Counted from the first letter of the stretch, positions 8,972 to 19,019 are shown. The stretch: DNA of 64,000 bases from Desulfuromonadales bacterium (GCA_027065695.1 JAMONP010000018.1:1-64000), one strand, 5' to 3'. Translations and numbers: made by a program. Notes: generated by a model from the sequence alone, not told the origin.

Positions 8972-10462
8972 TTATTTTCCTTCAATTTTCTGCATATCTT
9001 CAGGATGCTTATCTTTCATCATTTTCTGCGCAGTCAGATGTAACCAGATCAAGCAAACTACTGACAATATGAGAATAAACATCCAGCAACTGGTCCATAA
9101 CCCGGTATATTCGAGAAGATAGCCAAAGATGATAGGACAGAAGAAACCACCCAGGCCACCGAGCACACCGACCATCCCACCGACGACCCCCACCTCCTCC
9201 GGGAAATAATCGGGAATCAGTTTATAGACCGCCGCTTTGCCAATCCCCCAGATACTGCCGAGCGCAATGATTAATATCGCGAAGATCCAAACATTCGCCT
9301 GGAAAAAGATCCTGGTCACACCTTTGGCCAGCAATTCTTTTTTCTTGACGGTCTGGCCAACCTCAACCACAGGTTCCTGCCAGGATTGTTTACTGGGCAA
9401 AATAAGCATCTGCTCATCGAAAGCCTTTAACGGCTCAGGTTTGACCTTAATGCTGTAAGATTTGTCATCTACCACGATTGTACTGGAGCTCACATCAGTA
9501 ACAACTCCCGGCCTCTTCGCCATAATCCCACGGCCTGGAGAGTAGACATCCATCTTCGGGATGATAACGAGGAAACTGATCGCCACCGAAGCACCGAGGA
9601 CCCAGTACATAACCGTTCGGCCACCCAGTTTATCGGACATCCAGCCACCCAGAGCGCGGATTATGCCGGAAGGCAGACTGAACATTGAGGCAAAAATTCC
9701 GGCGGTGACCAGCGGCAGGTAGTAAACATTTACGAAGTAAGGAACCAGCCATTGCGAGAAGGCGACAAAACAGCCGAACACCAGGAAATAGTAGAGTCCG
9801 AACCGCCAGACGCGAACATTCTTCAAAGGTGTCAGCATCTCTCTGAATGATTTATTCGAAGATGCCGGTTTTCGATTCTCAGAAAAGATGAAGAAGATCA
9901 CGCCCATGATGGCAAGCATCGCAGCGTAGTAGACAGGGAGTTCACGCCAGGCCTCAATGTTGGCACCGTTATCGGTCAAGCGATTAAGTATGGTTGGTGC
10001 AAACAGGGTGGTCAGAGCCGCACCAGCATTACCGGCACCGAAGATTCCCAGTGCCGTACCTTGACGTTCACGCGGGTACCAGACCGACGAAAAAGCGATG
10101 CCTATCGAAAAGCTGACCCCTACCAGACCGAAGCCGAAGCTACAGAGAGCAAATGTGGTAAAACTGTCCGCAAAAGACAACAAATACATGGGAATGGCAC
10201 AGACCAACAGTAAAGTACCGTAAACCGGCTTACCACCGAACTTGTCAGTCAACATCCCGGCCGGTAAGCGGAAGATCGAACCGGTCAGTACCGGGATCCC
10301 CATCAACCAGCCAATCTCGATCGGTCCCCAATCAAAAACCTGATTGTCGGCCAGGAAAGTCACCAGAACACCATTGAACATCCATACGGCAAAACAAACA
10401 GTAAAGGCAAGTGTGTTCAGGAAGAGGACTTTATGTGATTTTGCGGTTGCGACTTCTAACAT
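8972..10462 (-). CDS. Nitrate porter, NarK1 type, with soluble insert
   Basis: Second nitrate/nitrite porter, 496 residues, with membrane segments in two groups. The nitrate-signature stretches GAGNAGAALTTLF (about residue 147) and GGMVGVLGGLGGFF (about residue 430) are present. NarK1-type proteins are thought to import nitrate with protons. Between the two halves of the C-terminal bundle, about residues 303-380 are hydrophilic and contain SPGRGIMAKRPGVV, a strand-rich stretch and VGQTVKKKELLAKG, which reads like a small barrel or lipoyl-like fold. The gene starts at an ATG with AGGAGG 4 bp upstream, 170 bp after narI, the gap being occupied partly by a repeat. Confidence 0.9.
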   Translation of the reverse strand: MLEVATAKSHKVLFLNTLAFTVCFAVWMFNGVLVTFLADNQVFDWGPIEIGWLMGIPVLTGSIFRLPAGMLTDKFGGKPVYGTLLLVCAIPMYLLSFADSFTTFALCSFGFGLVGVSFSIGIAFSSVWYPRERQGTALGIFGAGNAGAALTTLFAPTILNRLTDNGANIEAWRELPVYYAAMLAIMGVIFFIFSENRKPASSNKSFREMLTPLKNVRVWRFGLYYFLVFGCFVAFSQWLVPYFVNVYYLPLVTAGIFASMFSLPSGIIRALGGWMSDKLGGRTVMYWVLGASVAISFLVIIPKMDVYSPGRGIMAKRPGVVTDVSSSTIVVDDKSYSIKVKPEPLKAFDEQMLILPSKQSWQEPVVEVGQTVKKKELLAKGVTRIFFQANVWIFAILIIALGSIWGIGKAAVYKLIPDYFPEEVGVVGGMVGVLGGLGGFFCPIIFGYLLEYTGLWTSCWMFILILSVVCLIWLHLTAQKMMKDKHPEDMQKIEGK

Positions 10463-10490
10463 TAAACCTCCTGCGTAGAGATGAAAGACC

Positions 10491-10613
10491 TTTTAACGCC
10501 CGTTCGCTTTGCGCTCTCAAGACGCTAAGGGAACCAAGAAAGACGCAATGATAATCTTGTTTTTTGTGTAACCATAAAGCCTGTCCTTTGCATCTTTGCG
10601 TCTTTGCGTTTAA
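10491..10613. repeat. Dispersed palindromic repeat, family 2, diverged core
   Basis: TTTTAACGCCCGTTCGC and GACGCTAAGG at the left and CATCTTTGCGTCTTTGCGTTTAA at the right are inverted counterparts resembling the cores at 5236-5387 and 50034-50193. The terminal ATAACC ends are not clear here. It sits between narI and the NarK1-type gene and could form a hairpin in the operon transcript. Confidence 0.45.
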
Positions 10614-10632
10614 TACAGATTTTGTTCAAAAA

Positions 10633-11310
10633 TCACCTCACCCGACGTTGCCGGTACCAGACTACAACCTGGTAAGGACGCGACAAATAAGTCAATGGGA
10701 CACTGACGACATGAACCAGTCTTGAAAACGGAAACAGCGCAGCTATCAGGAAAGCATTAAATACATGCAGTTTGACGACTGCTGGCAAGGCCGCAAGATA
10801 GTGCACTTGGGGGTCCAGTTTTAAGAGTGACCAGAGCCAGGGCGTTGCCGTGTGCATGTACCAGACAGAACCCCAGCGTAAGGTGAAAGCGATATAGACG
10901 CCGGTTGCAACTTGTAGCAGCAAAGCCAGCAGCACCAGCCAGTCAACCACCGTGGTTACTGCGGAAACCCGGGCATTACCGATACGACGAGAGATCAGCA
11001 AGACAACTGCGATCAACGTACTGATACCGAGAGCCAGGCCAGTCACCTCAAGCAGGTAGAGACGCAAAGGACTGCCGACCACCACAGCCCAGCCAGACGG
11101 CACCAGGAAAGCCAGAAAATGTGCCATCAGGATAAGTAGAATCGCGTAGTGCCAGGGGATCGATCCCCAGAACAGCACACGGCTTTCCAAAAACTGCGAC
11201 GATTGTGACGACCAGGAGTAACGGTCAATACAATAGCGGTAAATACCAACACCGACCATCAGGGCCACGGCCACGTAAGGGAACACGCCAAACAGAATCA
11301 TATCAGTCAT
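10633..11310 (-). CDS. narI: Respiratory nitrate reductase gamma subunit
   Basis: Membrane cytochrome b subunit that oxidises quinol and passes electrons through two b haems to NarH. The 225-residue protein has five predicted membrane segments and family histidines in HYAILLILMAHF, MHTATPWLWS and VKLHVFNAF. The ATG at 11310 overlaps the narJ stop (ATGA) and has AAGGAG 8 bp upstream; a GTG three codons earlier is less likely. It is the last gene of the tightly packed cytochrome-narGHJI group. Confidence 0.94.
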   Translation of the reverse strand: MTDMILFGVFPYVAVALMVGVGIYRYCIDRYSWSSQSSQFLESRVLFWGSIPWHYAILLILMAHFLAFLVPSGWAVVVGSPLRLYLLEVTGLALGISTLIAVVLLISRRIGNARVSAVTTVVDWLVLLALLLQVATGVYIAFTLRWGSVWYMHTATPWLWSLLKLDPQVHYLAALPAVVKLHVFNAFLIAALFPFSRLVHVVSVPLTYLSRPYQVVVWYRQRRVR

Positions 11311-11882
11311 GATAAACACTCCTTTTGCCGATCCTCTGGCAATCGCTCGGTATCGGGTTTAGCGGTCTCAATCAGAAAGCTTTGCAGAGCATAAAGCAGA
11401 GCCACATAGGGATGATTGTCACCTTCAATTCCCTGAGTGATTTTTTCCAACGTGGGCAGGATACCATCCTGGATGATCTCCAGTCGGCAATCCTGATCGG
11501 TAATAGAACCGACAAAACGCAGCACTTCCGCCAGGTGGTCGGGAAGCTCGTTGCCGGAAACAAAATCATACTGCTGGTAGAGCTCCCGCAGCTTGAGCAT
11601 GAACATGGTGCGCTGCTGGCTCTCCCCACATAGCTGGTAGCCGACATAGGGATGACAGAGCGACTGCAGATCGAAAGTGCCGGTAAAGGCTTCCTCGATA
11701 CGCGAGAAGTCATTTGTTTCGATAAAATCGAGAAAACTCTGCAGAGCAGTGCCTGCCTCAGGGCTGACCCCCTGCATATGCGCAGCACATGCCGCCGCCT
11801 GCTCTTTGACATGGTCATCGGGATAACTGAGCAGATTCGCAAAGTCCCGGCAGATTTCCTGATGTTGTTGTAATTCAGTCAT
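11307..11882 (-). CDS. narJ: Nitrate reductase molybdenum cofactor assembly chaperone
   Basis: Dedicated chaperone of the TorD/NarJ family that binds NarG during cofactor insertion and membrane attachment; it is not part of the final enzyme. The 191-residue, mostly helical product contains LLSYPDD near residue 18 and the SLCHPYVGYQLCGESQQR segment around residue 74, similar to the family HPYV/GESQ motifs. It begins 2 bp after the narH stop and overlaps narI by 4 bp, so translation is probably coupled. Confidence 0.93.
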   Translation of the reverse strand: MTELQQHQEICRDFANLLSYPDDHVKEQAAACAAHMQGVSPEAGTALQSFLDFIETNDFSRIEEAFTGTFDLQSLCHPYVGYQLCGESQQRTMFMLKLRELYQQYDFVSGNELPDHLAEVLRFVGSITDQDCRLEIIQDGILPTLEKITQGIEGDNHPYVALLYALQSFLIETAKPDTERLPEDRQKECLS

Positions 11883-11884
11883 AT

Positions 11885-13372
11885 CTACCAGCGCCTTTTC
11901 GGTGAGATTCTCTTGCCGAAGCCCATCTCCTGTTTGTGTTCCTCTGGGTCCATGCCAGCCTCAATGGCCTGCTCACGCAACATCGGCGGCACGACAATAC
12001 GTTCCTTGATCCTGGTCAGCGTGGTCATGCGGTATATGGCATCGATAGCCTCTGTATCCAGTTGAGCAACCGTGCAGGCTTTGCTGACTTCCTCGGCAGG
12101 AAGATCACCAACGGTGACACTGCGGCGTTGGATACGTACGGCGATCAATTTACGATAGACAGCCTTGACTTCCTCTTCATTGCCACCGGCGAAGAGACTG
12201 GCCAGGTATTGCATCGGCAGTCGGGCCTCCTCCAGGGTGGCAAAGAAATCATCGGCCAGTTTCTGTTTGCCCTGGTTGTTCATCGACATAACCGGCAGCA
12301 ATGGCGGCACATAGAAGAGCATCGGCAGGGTTCTGAATTCGGGATGAAGTGGCAGGGCAATCCCCCACTCCTTGACAAACTTATAGACCGGCGATCTCTG
12401 TGCGGCTTCGATAACCTGATCGGCCACGCCTGACTTTTTGGCATCCGCGATAACCTGAGGGTCAAAGGGATCAAGGATCATTTCACGCTGCGCAGCTGGC
12501 AGGTCTTTATCATCCCTCTGGGCAACCGATTCGATCTGGTCAGCATCGTAGAGAAGAACGCCCAGGTAACGAATTCTGCCAACACAGGAATGGAAACAGG
12601 CAGGAGCTTCACCGGCCTCTTGGCGCGGATAGCAAAGGATGCATTTTTCCGACTTGCCGGTAGACCAACCATAGTAGGTCTTTTTATATGGGCAAGCTGA
12701 AACACACATCCGCCAGCCACGACATTTATCCTGATTGATCAGGACGATACCGTCCTCGCCGCGCTTGTAGATAGCCCCGGAAGGACAACTGGCGACACAG
12801 CCGGCATTCAGGCAATGGTTACAAATCCGCGGCATATGGAACATCACCATCTTTTCAATAGCAAAGAGTTGCTGCTGTTCTTCTGCGCTGAGCTTGACCA
12901 CGCCCGGATCGTTGGCAGCATAGATGTTGGAACCGGAGAGATCATCATCCCAGTTAGGACCGGCTTCGATCTTCATCGGTTTGCCGGTAACCATTGAGAC
13001 CGGTCTTGCCGTCGGCTGGTCATCACCGGCCGGAGCGCTGGTCAGATCACCGTAGCGGAAGGTAAAAGGCTCGTAATAGTCATCCATGGTCGGCATGCTC
13101 GGATTATGGAAAATTTTCCCCAGAGTACCCCAACGACCACCGATCCGCAGTTGCAATTGTTCACCCTGTTTCACCCAACCGCCCTGGTACTTTTCCTGAT
13201 CCTCCCATTGGGTCGGATAGCCAGTTCCCGGCTTGGTTTCCACATTGTTCCACCACATGTACTCGGCACCCTTGCGGTCGGTCCAGAGATTCTTGCAGGC
13301 GATGCTGCAAGTGTGGCAGCCGATACATTTATCAAGGTGGAAAACCGATGACACCTGTGCGCGTATATTCAT
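11885..13372 (-). CDS. narH: Respiratory nitrate reductase beta subunit
   Basis: Iron-sulfur subunit carrying four clusters between NarI haems and NarG. The 495-residue product shows CIGCHTCSIACKNLW near residue 16, CNHCLNAGCVASCP, then CRGWRMCVSACP and CILCYPR. The tryptophan in CRGWRMC replaces a cluster cysteine, as expected for the 3Fe-4S site. Two ATGs lie in the same frame (13378 and 13372); AAAGGAG is only 2 bp from the first but 8 bp from the second, and the second gives MNIRAQV as in other NarH proteins. The Shine-Dalgarno site overlaps the end of narG. Confidence 0.95.
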   Translation of the reverse strand: MNIRAQVSSVFHLDKCIGCHTCSIACKNLWTDRKGAEYMWWNNVETKPGTGYPTQWEDQEKYQGGWVKQGEQLQLRIGGRWGTLGKIFHNPSMPTMDDYYEPFTFRYGDLTSAPAGDDQPTARPVSMVTGKPMKIEAGPNWDDDLSGSNIYAANDPGVVKLSAEEQQQLFAIEKMVMFHMPRICNHCLNAGCVASCPSGAIYKRGEDGIVLINQDKCRGWRMCVSACPYKKTYYGWSTGKSEKCILCYPRQEAGEAPACFHSCVGRIRYLGVLLYDADQIESVAQRDDKDLPAAQREMILDPFDPQVIADAKKSGVADQVIEAAQRSPVYKFVKEWGIALPLHPEFRTLPMLFYVPPLLPVMSMNNQGKQKLADDFFATLEEARLPMQYLASLFAGGNEEEVKAVYRKLIAVRIQRRSVTVGDLPAEEVSKACTVAQLDTEAIDAIYRMTTLTRIKERIVVPPMLREQAIEAGMDPEEHKQEMGFGKRISPKRRW

Positions 13373-13385
13373 AGTCATAGCTCCT

Positions 13386-16300
13386 TTACCAGTTCGGCTC
13401 CCCTTTGAGTTTTCGTACCATGATGTAGGTGTCCCGGTTAGCACCAGTCGGCCCCCAGTAGTTCCAGGCATAAGTAAACTGACCGTAACCACCAAGCATC
13501 AGGTTCGGCTTGAGCCGTATCCGGTTGAGGCTGTTATGGCCACCGGCCCGCTTATTGTTACGTAGTGGCGACTTTGGTACGCCGATAGTACGTTCCGGCG
13601 AGTGATATAGAAATGAGATGCCGCGTGGCAATCGTGAGCTGACTACGGCTCTTGTCACCACTACACCGTGATCATTGTAGACTTCGACCCAGTCATTATC
13701 GACAACGCCGATTTGCTCTGCGTCCTGATCATTAAGCCAGAACGGATGACAGCCACGGGAGAGAGTCAGCATACGATGATTGTCACCATAGGTACTGTGG
13801 ATGCTCCACTTGCCGTGCGGAGTCAGATAATTGAGCATAATGCTGTTCTCATCCGCTTCCGTGACCAAAAAGTCCTGCAGAGTACTGTGATCCGGCTTGG
13901 GCTTGTAGGTCGGCAGATGTTCACCGGCAGCGATATAACCCTGATGATCAAGGTAGAAATGCTGGCGACCGGTCAGGGTACGCCACGGAACCAGTTTTTC
14001 AACGTTGAGGCAGTAGGCTGAATAAGCGCGACCATTGGTGTTCAAGCCACTCCAGATTGGACTATTCAGCAGGCGGCGCGGTTGCCGGTCGAGATCGGCA
14101 AAAGTAGTCCGTACATCACGACTGCCTTCAGCCAGATCGGTCAATGGCAGACCAACCTTCTTCTCTTCGGCCTCGAAAGCTCGATAGGCGATCTCGCCGT
14201 TGGTTTCAGGGGCCAGATGCAGGATGACGTTGGCTGCCTGAGAGGCAATCTCCAGCGAGGGATACTCCTCGCCTCCCCATTTCTGCGTTGGTGCCATCTC
14301 TTTCAATTCATCATAGAAATCGGCGACCGGGAAGTTGAGTCCATGGGCACCAAGGCCGTTTTTGCGGACTTCCGGTCCATAGGAAATAAACTTTTTGTAG
14401 AGATTGACGTAATCACGTTCGACCACCACCATGCCGGGCATGGTTTTACCGGGGATCGGCTCGCATTCACCATTGATCCAGTCTTTGATTTCGGGTTGGG
14501 CCATCTCGGCCGGGGTGTCATGCTGTAACGGTACCGTAACAATTTCACGAACCGGTTCCGGCAGGTGAGTTTCAGCCATCTGGCTGACCTTCTTGGCCAG
14601 CCCTTTGAAGATATCCCAGTCACTCTTTGATTCCCAACAAGGGGGCACAGCCGCCTGTAGCGGATGGATAAAGGAGTGCATGTCGGTGGTATTGAGATCG
14701 TCCTTTTCATACCAGGTTGCGGTCGGCAAGACGATATCCGAGTAGAGCGCCGAGGTATCCATGCGGAAGTTGATATCGACCACCAGGTCAAGCTTGCCCT
14801 GTGGGGCTTCTTTATGCCACTTGACGTCCTTAACAAATTCTTCAGCCGTTTCCGGAGCAATGGTGTTGGTATGAGTGCCGAGATAGTGCTTGAGGAAATA
14901 TTCATGCCCCTTGGCACTCGACATCAAGGCATTACCACGCCAGATAATCCACATGCGTGGCCAGTTCTCCGGTGCATCTGGATCTTCAACGGCAAACTTC
15001 ATCTTCTTTTCGGCCAGCTGCTTAACGGTCCAGTCAACAATCTCCTGATTGTTACTGGCACCGGCAGCTTCAGCCTCTTTCACTGCCTCAATCGGACTGC
15101 GATCAAATTGCGGGAAGAACGGCAGCCAGCCGTTGCGCACCGCTCGGATCTGATGATCCATGGTGTGCCCCCCAGTAATGTGACTATCCTCGGAGACTGG
15201 ATTGATTCTGGCCTCGTCAGAGGTACGCTCGTAGCGCCACTGGTCGGTATGGACGTAATGATAAGATGGAGCATTCATGAAGCGAGGCGGTTTTGACCAG
15301 TCGAGAGCGCCCATGATGCTAGCCCAGGGCGCAGCCGGAGCCAACTTTTCCTGGCCAACATAGTGGTTCAAACCACCGCCATTCTTGCCAACACAACCAC
15401 AGAGCATCAGAGCGACGATCCCGGCGCGGTAGGTCAGGTTAGCGTGATACCAGTGATTAATACCGGCACCGATAATAATCGAGCACTTACCCTCAGTCTG
15501 TTCAGCGGTAGCGGCCCATTCCCGGGCAAACTGAATAACATTAGCGCGGTCGAGGCCAGTATATTTTTCCTGCCAGGCAGGCGTATAGACGCTGTCAGCA
15601 TCGTAATTTTGTGGATAATCGCCTTCAAGTCCGCGATCGACACCAAACTGGGCCATCATAAGGTCGTAAACAGTGGTGACCGCTATCCGGCCTTTGGCGG
15701 TTTCTAGATAGCGAACCGGGACGCCACGCTGCACAGTATTACCATCTGAGAAATCGTCAAAGGCAACTTGCAGAATATCCTCATTACCATCCAGCAAGGA
15801 AAGACCAGTAGCTATATCGGAGCCGTCCTGGCCGTCCTTCATCTGCAGATTCCACTCACCTTTTTTCTCTTGCCAGCGGAAACCAAGAGTTCCCAACGGC
15901 ATGCGCGGCTGCTGACTGGTTTCATCCCAAACCAGATATTTGAAATCGCCATTTTCTTCTTCGCTGTAACGTTCCAGGTCACCAGCTTTAGCCATTCGTC
16001 CTGCAGTATAAACACCTTCTTTTTCATCTAGTTCAATCAGGAAGGGAGTATCCGTATAGCGCTTCAGGTAATCCATGAAATAAGGCGTTTTGGCCTTATG
16101 GTGGAATTCGCTTAAGATGACATGGTTGACTGCCATCCAAAAAGCACCATCCTGGCCAGCATGAGTCGGCAACCACCAGTCTGCGAACTTGCTCGACATG
16201 CTGAAGTCAGGCGAAAGAACCGTGACCTTTGAGCCATTATGACGAGCTTCGGTCAGGAAATGCACATCAGGAGTACGGGTCATGCCTGGGTTTGAGCCCA

Positions 16301-17006
16301 TGACAGCAATATATTTACTGTTATACCAATCGGCGCTTTCTGCCACATCGGTCTGCTCGCCCCAGATTTCTGGAGAAGCATTAGGCAGATCGCAATACCA
16401 ATCGTAGAAACTCAGATTGGCGCCGCCCATCAACTGCATAAAACGCGAGCCACCAGCGAAACTGAGCATCGACATAGCCGGAATCGGCGAGAAGCCAACC
16501 AGACGGTCGGCACCATATTTCTTAATGGTATAAATCGACGAAGCGGCAATGATTTCTTCGACTTCGTCCCAACTGGAGCGCCGGAAACCACCTTTGCCAC
16601 GGGCTTGCTGATAGCTCTTGCGAGCCTCCTCATCTTCCATAATGGAGGCCCAGGCTTCGACCGGGTCACCATGTTCTGCTTTGGCCTTGCGCCAGAGGTC
16701 GCACAGTACTCCACGCAGGTAGGGATACTTGATCCGCAACGGGCTATACAGATACCAGGAGAAAGATATCCCTCGCTGACAGCCACGCGGCTCGTAAGGG
16801 GGGAGTCCCGGCTCAAGTTCCGGGTAATCAGTTGCCTGCAGTTCCCAGCCAACGATGCCGTCCTTGACGTGGACGTTCCAGGAACAACTACCGGTACAGT
16901 TGACACCATGGGTGCTGCGCACCACCTTGTCACACTGATTACGGTTGCGATAAAACTCTTCCCATTTACGGGAATTAGGGTCGACGATATCTTTTATCCA
17001 ACTCAT
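13386..17006 (-). CDS. narG: Respiratory nitrate reductase alpha subunit
   Basis: Catalytic molybdenum bis-MGD subunit that reduces nitrate to nitrite at the membrane. The 1206-residue chain is close to the usual length. [12 protein letters not shown] near residue 34 holds the His/Cys ligands of the FS0 cluster, and the aspartate in [10 protein letters not shown] near residue 208 is the expected molybdenum ligand. The N-terminus ([15 protein letters not shown]) is shorter than in E. coli and has no twin-arginine motif, in keeping with a cytoplasm-facing enzyme. The start overlaps the cytochrome gene stop (ATGA). The window's molybdenum-cofactor genes lie divergently about 0.8 kb away. Confidence 0.97.
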   Translation of the reverse strand: MSWIKDIVDPNSRKWEEFYRNRNQCDKVVRSTHGVNCTGSCSWNVHVKDGIVGWELQATDYPELEPGLPPYEPRGCQRGISFSWYLYSPLRIKYPYLRGVLCDLWRKAKAEHGDPVEAWASIMEDEEARKSYQQARGKGGFRRSSWDEVEEIIAASSIYTIKKYGADRLVGFSPIPAMSMLSFAGGSRFMQLMGGANLSFYDWYCDLPNASPEIWGEQTDVAESADWYNSKYIAVMGSNPGMTRTPDVHFLTEARHNGSKVTVLSPDFSMSSKFADWWLPTHAGQDGAFWMAVNHVILSEFHHKAKTPYFMDYLKRYTDTPFLIELDEKEGVYTAGRMAKAGDLERYSEEENGDFKYLVWDETSQQPRMPLGTLGFRWQEKKGEWNLQMKDGQDGSDIATGLSLLDGNEDILQVAFDDFSDGNTVQRGVPVRYLETAKGRIAVTTVYDLMMAQFGVDRGLEGDYPQNYDADSVYTPAWQEKYTGLDRANVIQFAREWAATAEQTEGKCSIIIGAGINHWYHANLTYRAGIVALMLCGCVGKNGGGLNHYVGQEKLAPAAPWASIMGALDWSKPPRFMNAPSYHYVHTDQWRYERTSDEARINPVSEDSHITGGHTMDHQIRAVRNGWLPFFPQFDRSPIEAVKEAEAAGASNNQEIVDWTVKQLAEKKMKFAVEDPDAPENWPRMWIIWRGNALMSSAKGHEYFLKHYLGTHTNTIAPETAEEFVKDVKWHKEAPQGKLDLVVDINFRMDTSALYSDIVLPTATWYEKDDLNTTDMHSFIHPLQAAVPPCWESKSDWDIFKGLAKKVSQMAETHLPEPVREIVTVPLQHDTPAEMAQPEIKDWINGECEPIPGKTMPGMVVVERDYVNLYKKFISYGPEVRKNGLGAHGLNFPVADFYDELKEMAPTQKWGGEEYPSLEIASQAANVILHLAPETNGEIAYRAFEAEEKKVGLPLTDLAEGSRDVRTTFADLDRQPRRLLNSPIWSGLNTNGRAYSAYCLNVEKLVPWRTLTGRQHFYLDHQGYIAAGEHLPTYKPKPDHSTLQDFLVTEADENSIMLNYLTPHGKWSIHSTYGDNHRMLTLSRGCHPFWLNDQDAEQIGVVDNDWVEVYNDHGVVVTRAVVSSRLPRGISFLYHSPERTIGVPKSPLRNNKRAGGHNSLNRIRLKPNLMLGGYGQFTYAWNYWGPTGANRDTYIMVRKLKGEPNW

Positions 17007-17530
17007 GCTATCTCTCCCTTCCCTCTACGGGCCCGCTCAACCAGAGGTCGCCTTACACCTTGCAACCTCCGCCAACCTAGAGCCCCGATGACAATCAAAA
17101 ATAAAGCAGTAACGACAACAACATGAAGGGCCATACTTGAACCAATGTCTGGAACAACCCCCGTTGAAACCGTTCCAAGAAAAGCCACCAGATCAGTTTT
17201 TTCGGAATCGGTCAGAGGGCGATTTTCATAAATCGCCACCATACTCTCGAAAGAGAGATCCTCCAGAACATCGATGATCCCATCTTCACCATAGTCCTCA
17301 TAGATCGCGCTCAGGTCAGGGCCGTAACTGGCTCCTGCGGCACGGCCAAGTTCACGCCCGGCGATCCCATGGCAGGCCAGGCAGGGAGCACCACCGGCAG
17401 AGAAACTGGCCATGCCGACATACAGAGCTTCACCGCGTAGCGGATCTCCCGGTTGAGCCCAACTGGGCGTTGCAAGCAATAGTAACCCTACTGCCAGCAA
17501 CAGAAAACGATTCAACATTTGTCTAGTCAT
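17003..17530 (-). CDS. Membrane-anchored monohaem cytochrome c heading the nar operon
   Basis: A 175-residue protein with an N-terminal signal peptide ([16 protein letters not shown]), one haem-binding site CLACHG near residue 49, and a C-terminal membrane helix (about residues 132-152) followed by an arginine-rich tail facing the cytoplasm. [22 protein letters not shown] is a typical class I cytochrome C-terminal helix region; the distal ligand is probably the methionine there. It overlaps narG by 4 bp. NarC-like cytochromes are known in some nar operons (Thermus), but those are dihaem; this one has a single CxxCH. It may feed or take electrons from the nitrate reductase on the periplasmic side. 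Confidence 0.85.
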   Translation of the reverse strand: MTRQMLNRFLLLAVGLLLLATPSWAQPGDPLRGEALYVGMASFSAGGAPCLACHGIAGRELGRAAGASYGPDLSAIYEDYGEDGIIDVLEDLSFESMVAIYENRPLTDSEKTDLVAFLGTVSTGVVPDIGSSMALHVVVVTALFLIVIGALGWRRLQGVRRPLVERARRGKGEIA

Positions 17531-17608
17531 CGGTCTACCTCACCAGGTTAGAGAACGCCCAAACATTCAGATGTTATATACGAAATGAAAGATGATTCTT
17601 GAAACAGT

Positions 17609-17622
17609 TTGTTGAACATCAT
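17609..17622 (-). promoter_or_regulatory. Candidate FNR/DNR-type box upstream of the nar operon
   Basis: TTGTT-GAAC-ATCAT matches the FNR-family consensus TTGAT-N4-ATCAA with mismatches at one position in each half. Its centre is about 85 bp upstream of the cytochrome start codon, with TATATAAC on the minus strand (17580-17573) as a possible -10. The spacing is not the ideal -41.5, so this is tentative. Confidence 0.35.
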
Positions 17623-17725
17623 AAGTTATTTAAAATTGCCCTATCATCAAAGAGCAGAAAGCATATCGAATAATTTCTACAATTCCAGTCGTATTTAAAA
17701 ATAGTACGGTGTTCTATTTGTAAAA

Positions 17726-17739
17726 TTGACCTGCATCAA
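17726..17739. promoter_or_regulatory. FNR/DNR-type box between nar operon and mobA
   Basis: TTGAC-CTGC-ATCAA differs from TTGAT-N4-ATCAA by one base. The centre is about 64 bp upstream of the mobA ATG, which would place a start site near 17774 if the usual -41.5 spacing holds, and about 200 bp upstream of the nar operon start. It suggests anaerobic control of the molybdenum-cofactor genes and possibly of nar. Confidence 0.55.
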
Positions 17740-17796
17740 AAAGGCAAGAAATTATCAGCTTGAATTTAAGAATTGTTCGTCTATACTAACATCGCT

Positions 17797-18396
17797 ATGC
17801 AAAATTCGCACAACGACTTCATAGATGATGTAACCGGTGTTTTATTAGCGGGAGGCAAAAGCCGACGCATGGGATACGACAAGGCATCTATCGAGGTGGC
17901 TGGACAATCACTGATTTCCAAGTCGCTCGACTTGCTATGTCGATACTTTGCCACTGTTCTGATTTCAGGCGACCGGACAGATCTTGCACAAGCCGATATC
18001 CCGGCAATCGCCGACATCTACCCAGGCAGTGCCTTGGGTGGCCTTTACACAGGCTTGCGTGCCGCTAATACTGACTGGATCTTCGTAGCCCCCTGCGACA
18101 TGCCCTACCCAGATTCTCAGATACTCGAACTTCTGCTCAAACAACGCGATGGTTTTGACGCCGTTGTGCCACGTATCCCGGAAGGCTACGAACCTGTTTT
18201 TGCCCTCTACCACAAGAACTGCTTGCAACCCATGAAAGAGATGCTGCAGCAGGACCAATATCGCATCTATGATTTTTATCAGCGCATCAATATCCATTAT
18301 CTCGACTGGCAGCAGATGCCTGACGGATGGGAACGCAGCCTGCTGAATATCAATACGCCTGAACAACTGGATGAGTTACGGAAGGAGCTGAGATGA
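17797..18396 (+). CDS. mobA: Molybdenum cofactor guanylyltransferase
   Basis: Transfers GMP from GTP to molybdopterin to make the guanine dinucleotide form needed by NarG. The 199-residue product begins with the nucleotidyltransferase signature VLLAGGKSRRMGYDKASIEV, followed by GALGGLYTGL-like and APCDMPY motifs. The ATG at 17797 has no clear ribosome site; a TTG at 17773 in frame is an alternative. It overlaps mobB by 4 bp and is divergent from the nar operon. Confidence 0.92.
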   Translation: MQNSHNDFIDDVTGVLLAGGKSRRMGYDKASIEVAGQSLISKSLDLLCRYFATVLISGDRTDLAQADIPAIADIYPGSALGGLYTGLRAANTDWIFVAPCDMPYPDSQILELLLKQRDGFDAVVPRIPEGYEPVFALYHKNCLQPMKEMLQQDQYRIYDFYQRINIHYLDWQQMPDGWERSLLNINTPEQLDELRKELR

Positions 18397-18914
18397 AGCC
18401 ACCTGTCGTCTCAATTGTCGCCAAAAGCGGTACCGGCAAGACTACCCTGCTGGAGAAACTGATAGCCGAGATGAAAAGTCGCGGTTACCGGATCGCTGTC
18501 ATCAAACATGATGCGCACAGCTTCGATATAGACCGCGAGGGCAAGGATTCGTGGCGATTAACCCAGGCTGGCGCCGACACCATGCTGATCACCTCACCAG
18601 AGAAAGTCGCCATGGTCAAACAGAACCAGGCCGATCATGAACCCTCTCTTGACGAAACTCTTGCAACCTTCTGCACCGATGTTGACATCGTTCTGACCGA
18701 AGGCTTCAAAAAAAGTAAGATGCCGAAGATTGAGGTTCATCGTCATGAACGCAGCGAAAAGCTACTTTGTCGCGACGAGGAGTATGATCCGACCCTGATC
18801 GCTGTCGCCTCCGACACCCCACGGCAGGTCGATGTACCACTCTACGATATCAATGATGCCCAAGGACTCTGTGACCTGATCGTGGAACGTTACTTAGTAC
18901 CATGCAAACCATAA
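18393..18914 (+). CDS. mobB: Molybdopterin-guanine dinucleotide biosynthesis adaptor
   Basis: GTP-binding protein that assists MobA. The 173-residue product has a P-loop (AKSGTGKTTLLEKL) at residues 10-23, the HDAHSFDIDREGKDSWR segment typical of MobB near residue 40, and ILTEGFKKSKMPKIEV near residue 103. The ATG overlaps the end of mobA (GAGATGAA). No extra domain is fused. Confidence 0.92.
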   Translation: MKPPVVSIVAKSGTGKTTLLEKLIAEMKSRGYRIAVIKHDAHSFDIDREGKDSWRLTQAGADTMLITSPEKVAMVKQNQADHEPSLDETLATFCTDVDIVLTEGFKKSKMPKIEVHRHERSEKLLCRDEEYDPTLIAVASDTPRQVDVPLYDINDAQGLCDLIVERYLVPCKP

Positions 18915-18937
18915 ACTATCGCATCTTGCTTGTTCTT

Positions 18938-19012
18938 TGGCACGCCAACTGCGTTGTGGCTTCGGTTACATAGCGGTGCTATGCGCTCTCAGCCACGCCT
19001 TGTTGGTGCACC
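18938..19012. repeat. Long imperfect hairpin element
   Basis: GGCACGCCAACTGCGTTGTGGCT on the left is the imperfect inverse of AGCCACGCCTTGTTGGTGCACC on the right; the centre contains the perfect stem CATAGC-GGT-GCTATG. The left end also contains TGGCACG-N4-CTGC, one base off a sigma-54 promoter, about 120 bp before the ModE-like gene; this may be chance within the repeat. It could terminate mobAB transcription or be a dispersed repeat. Confidence 0.5.
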
Positions 19013-19019
19013 AAATCCC

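Noticed and set aside
14664-15296. 210-codon frame opposite narG
   Set aside because: Antisense to a full-length, motif-complete narG; no ribosome site or recognisable domain.
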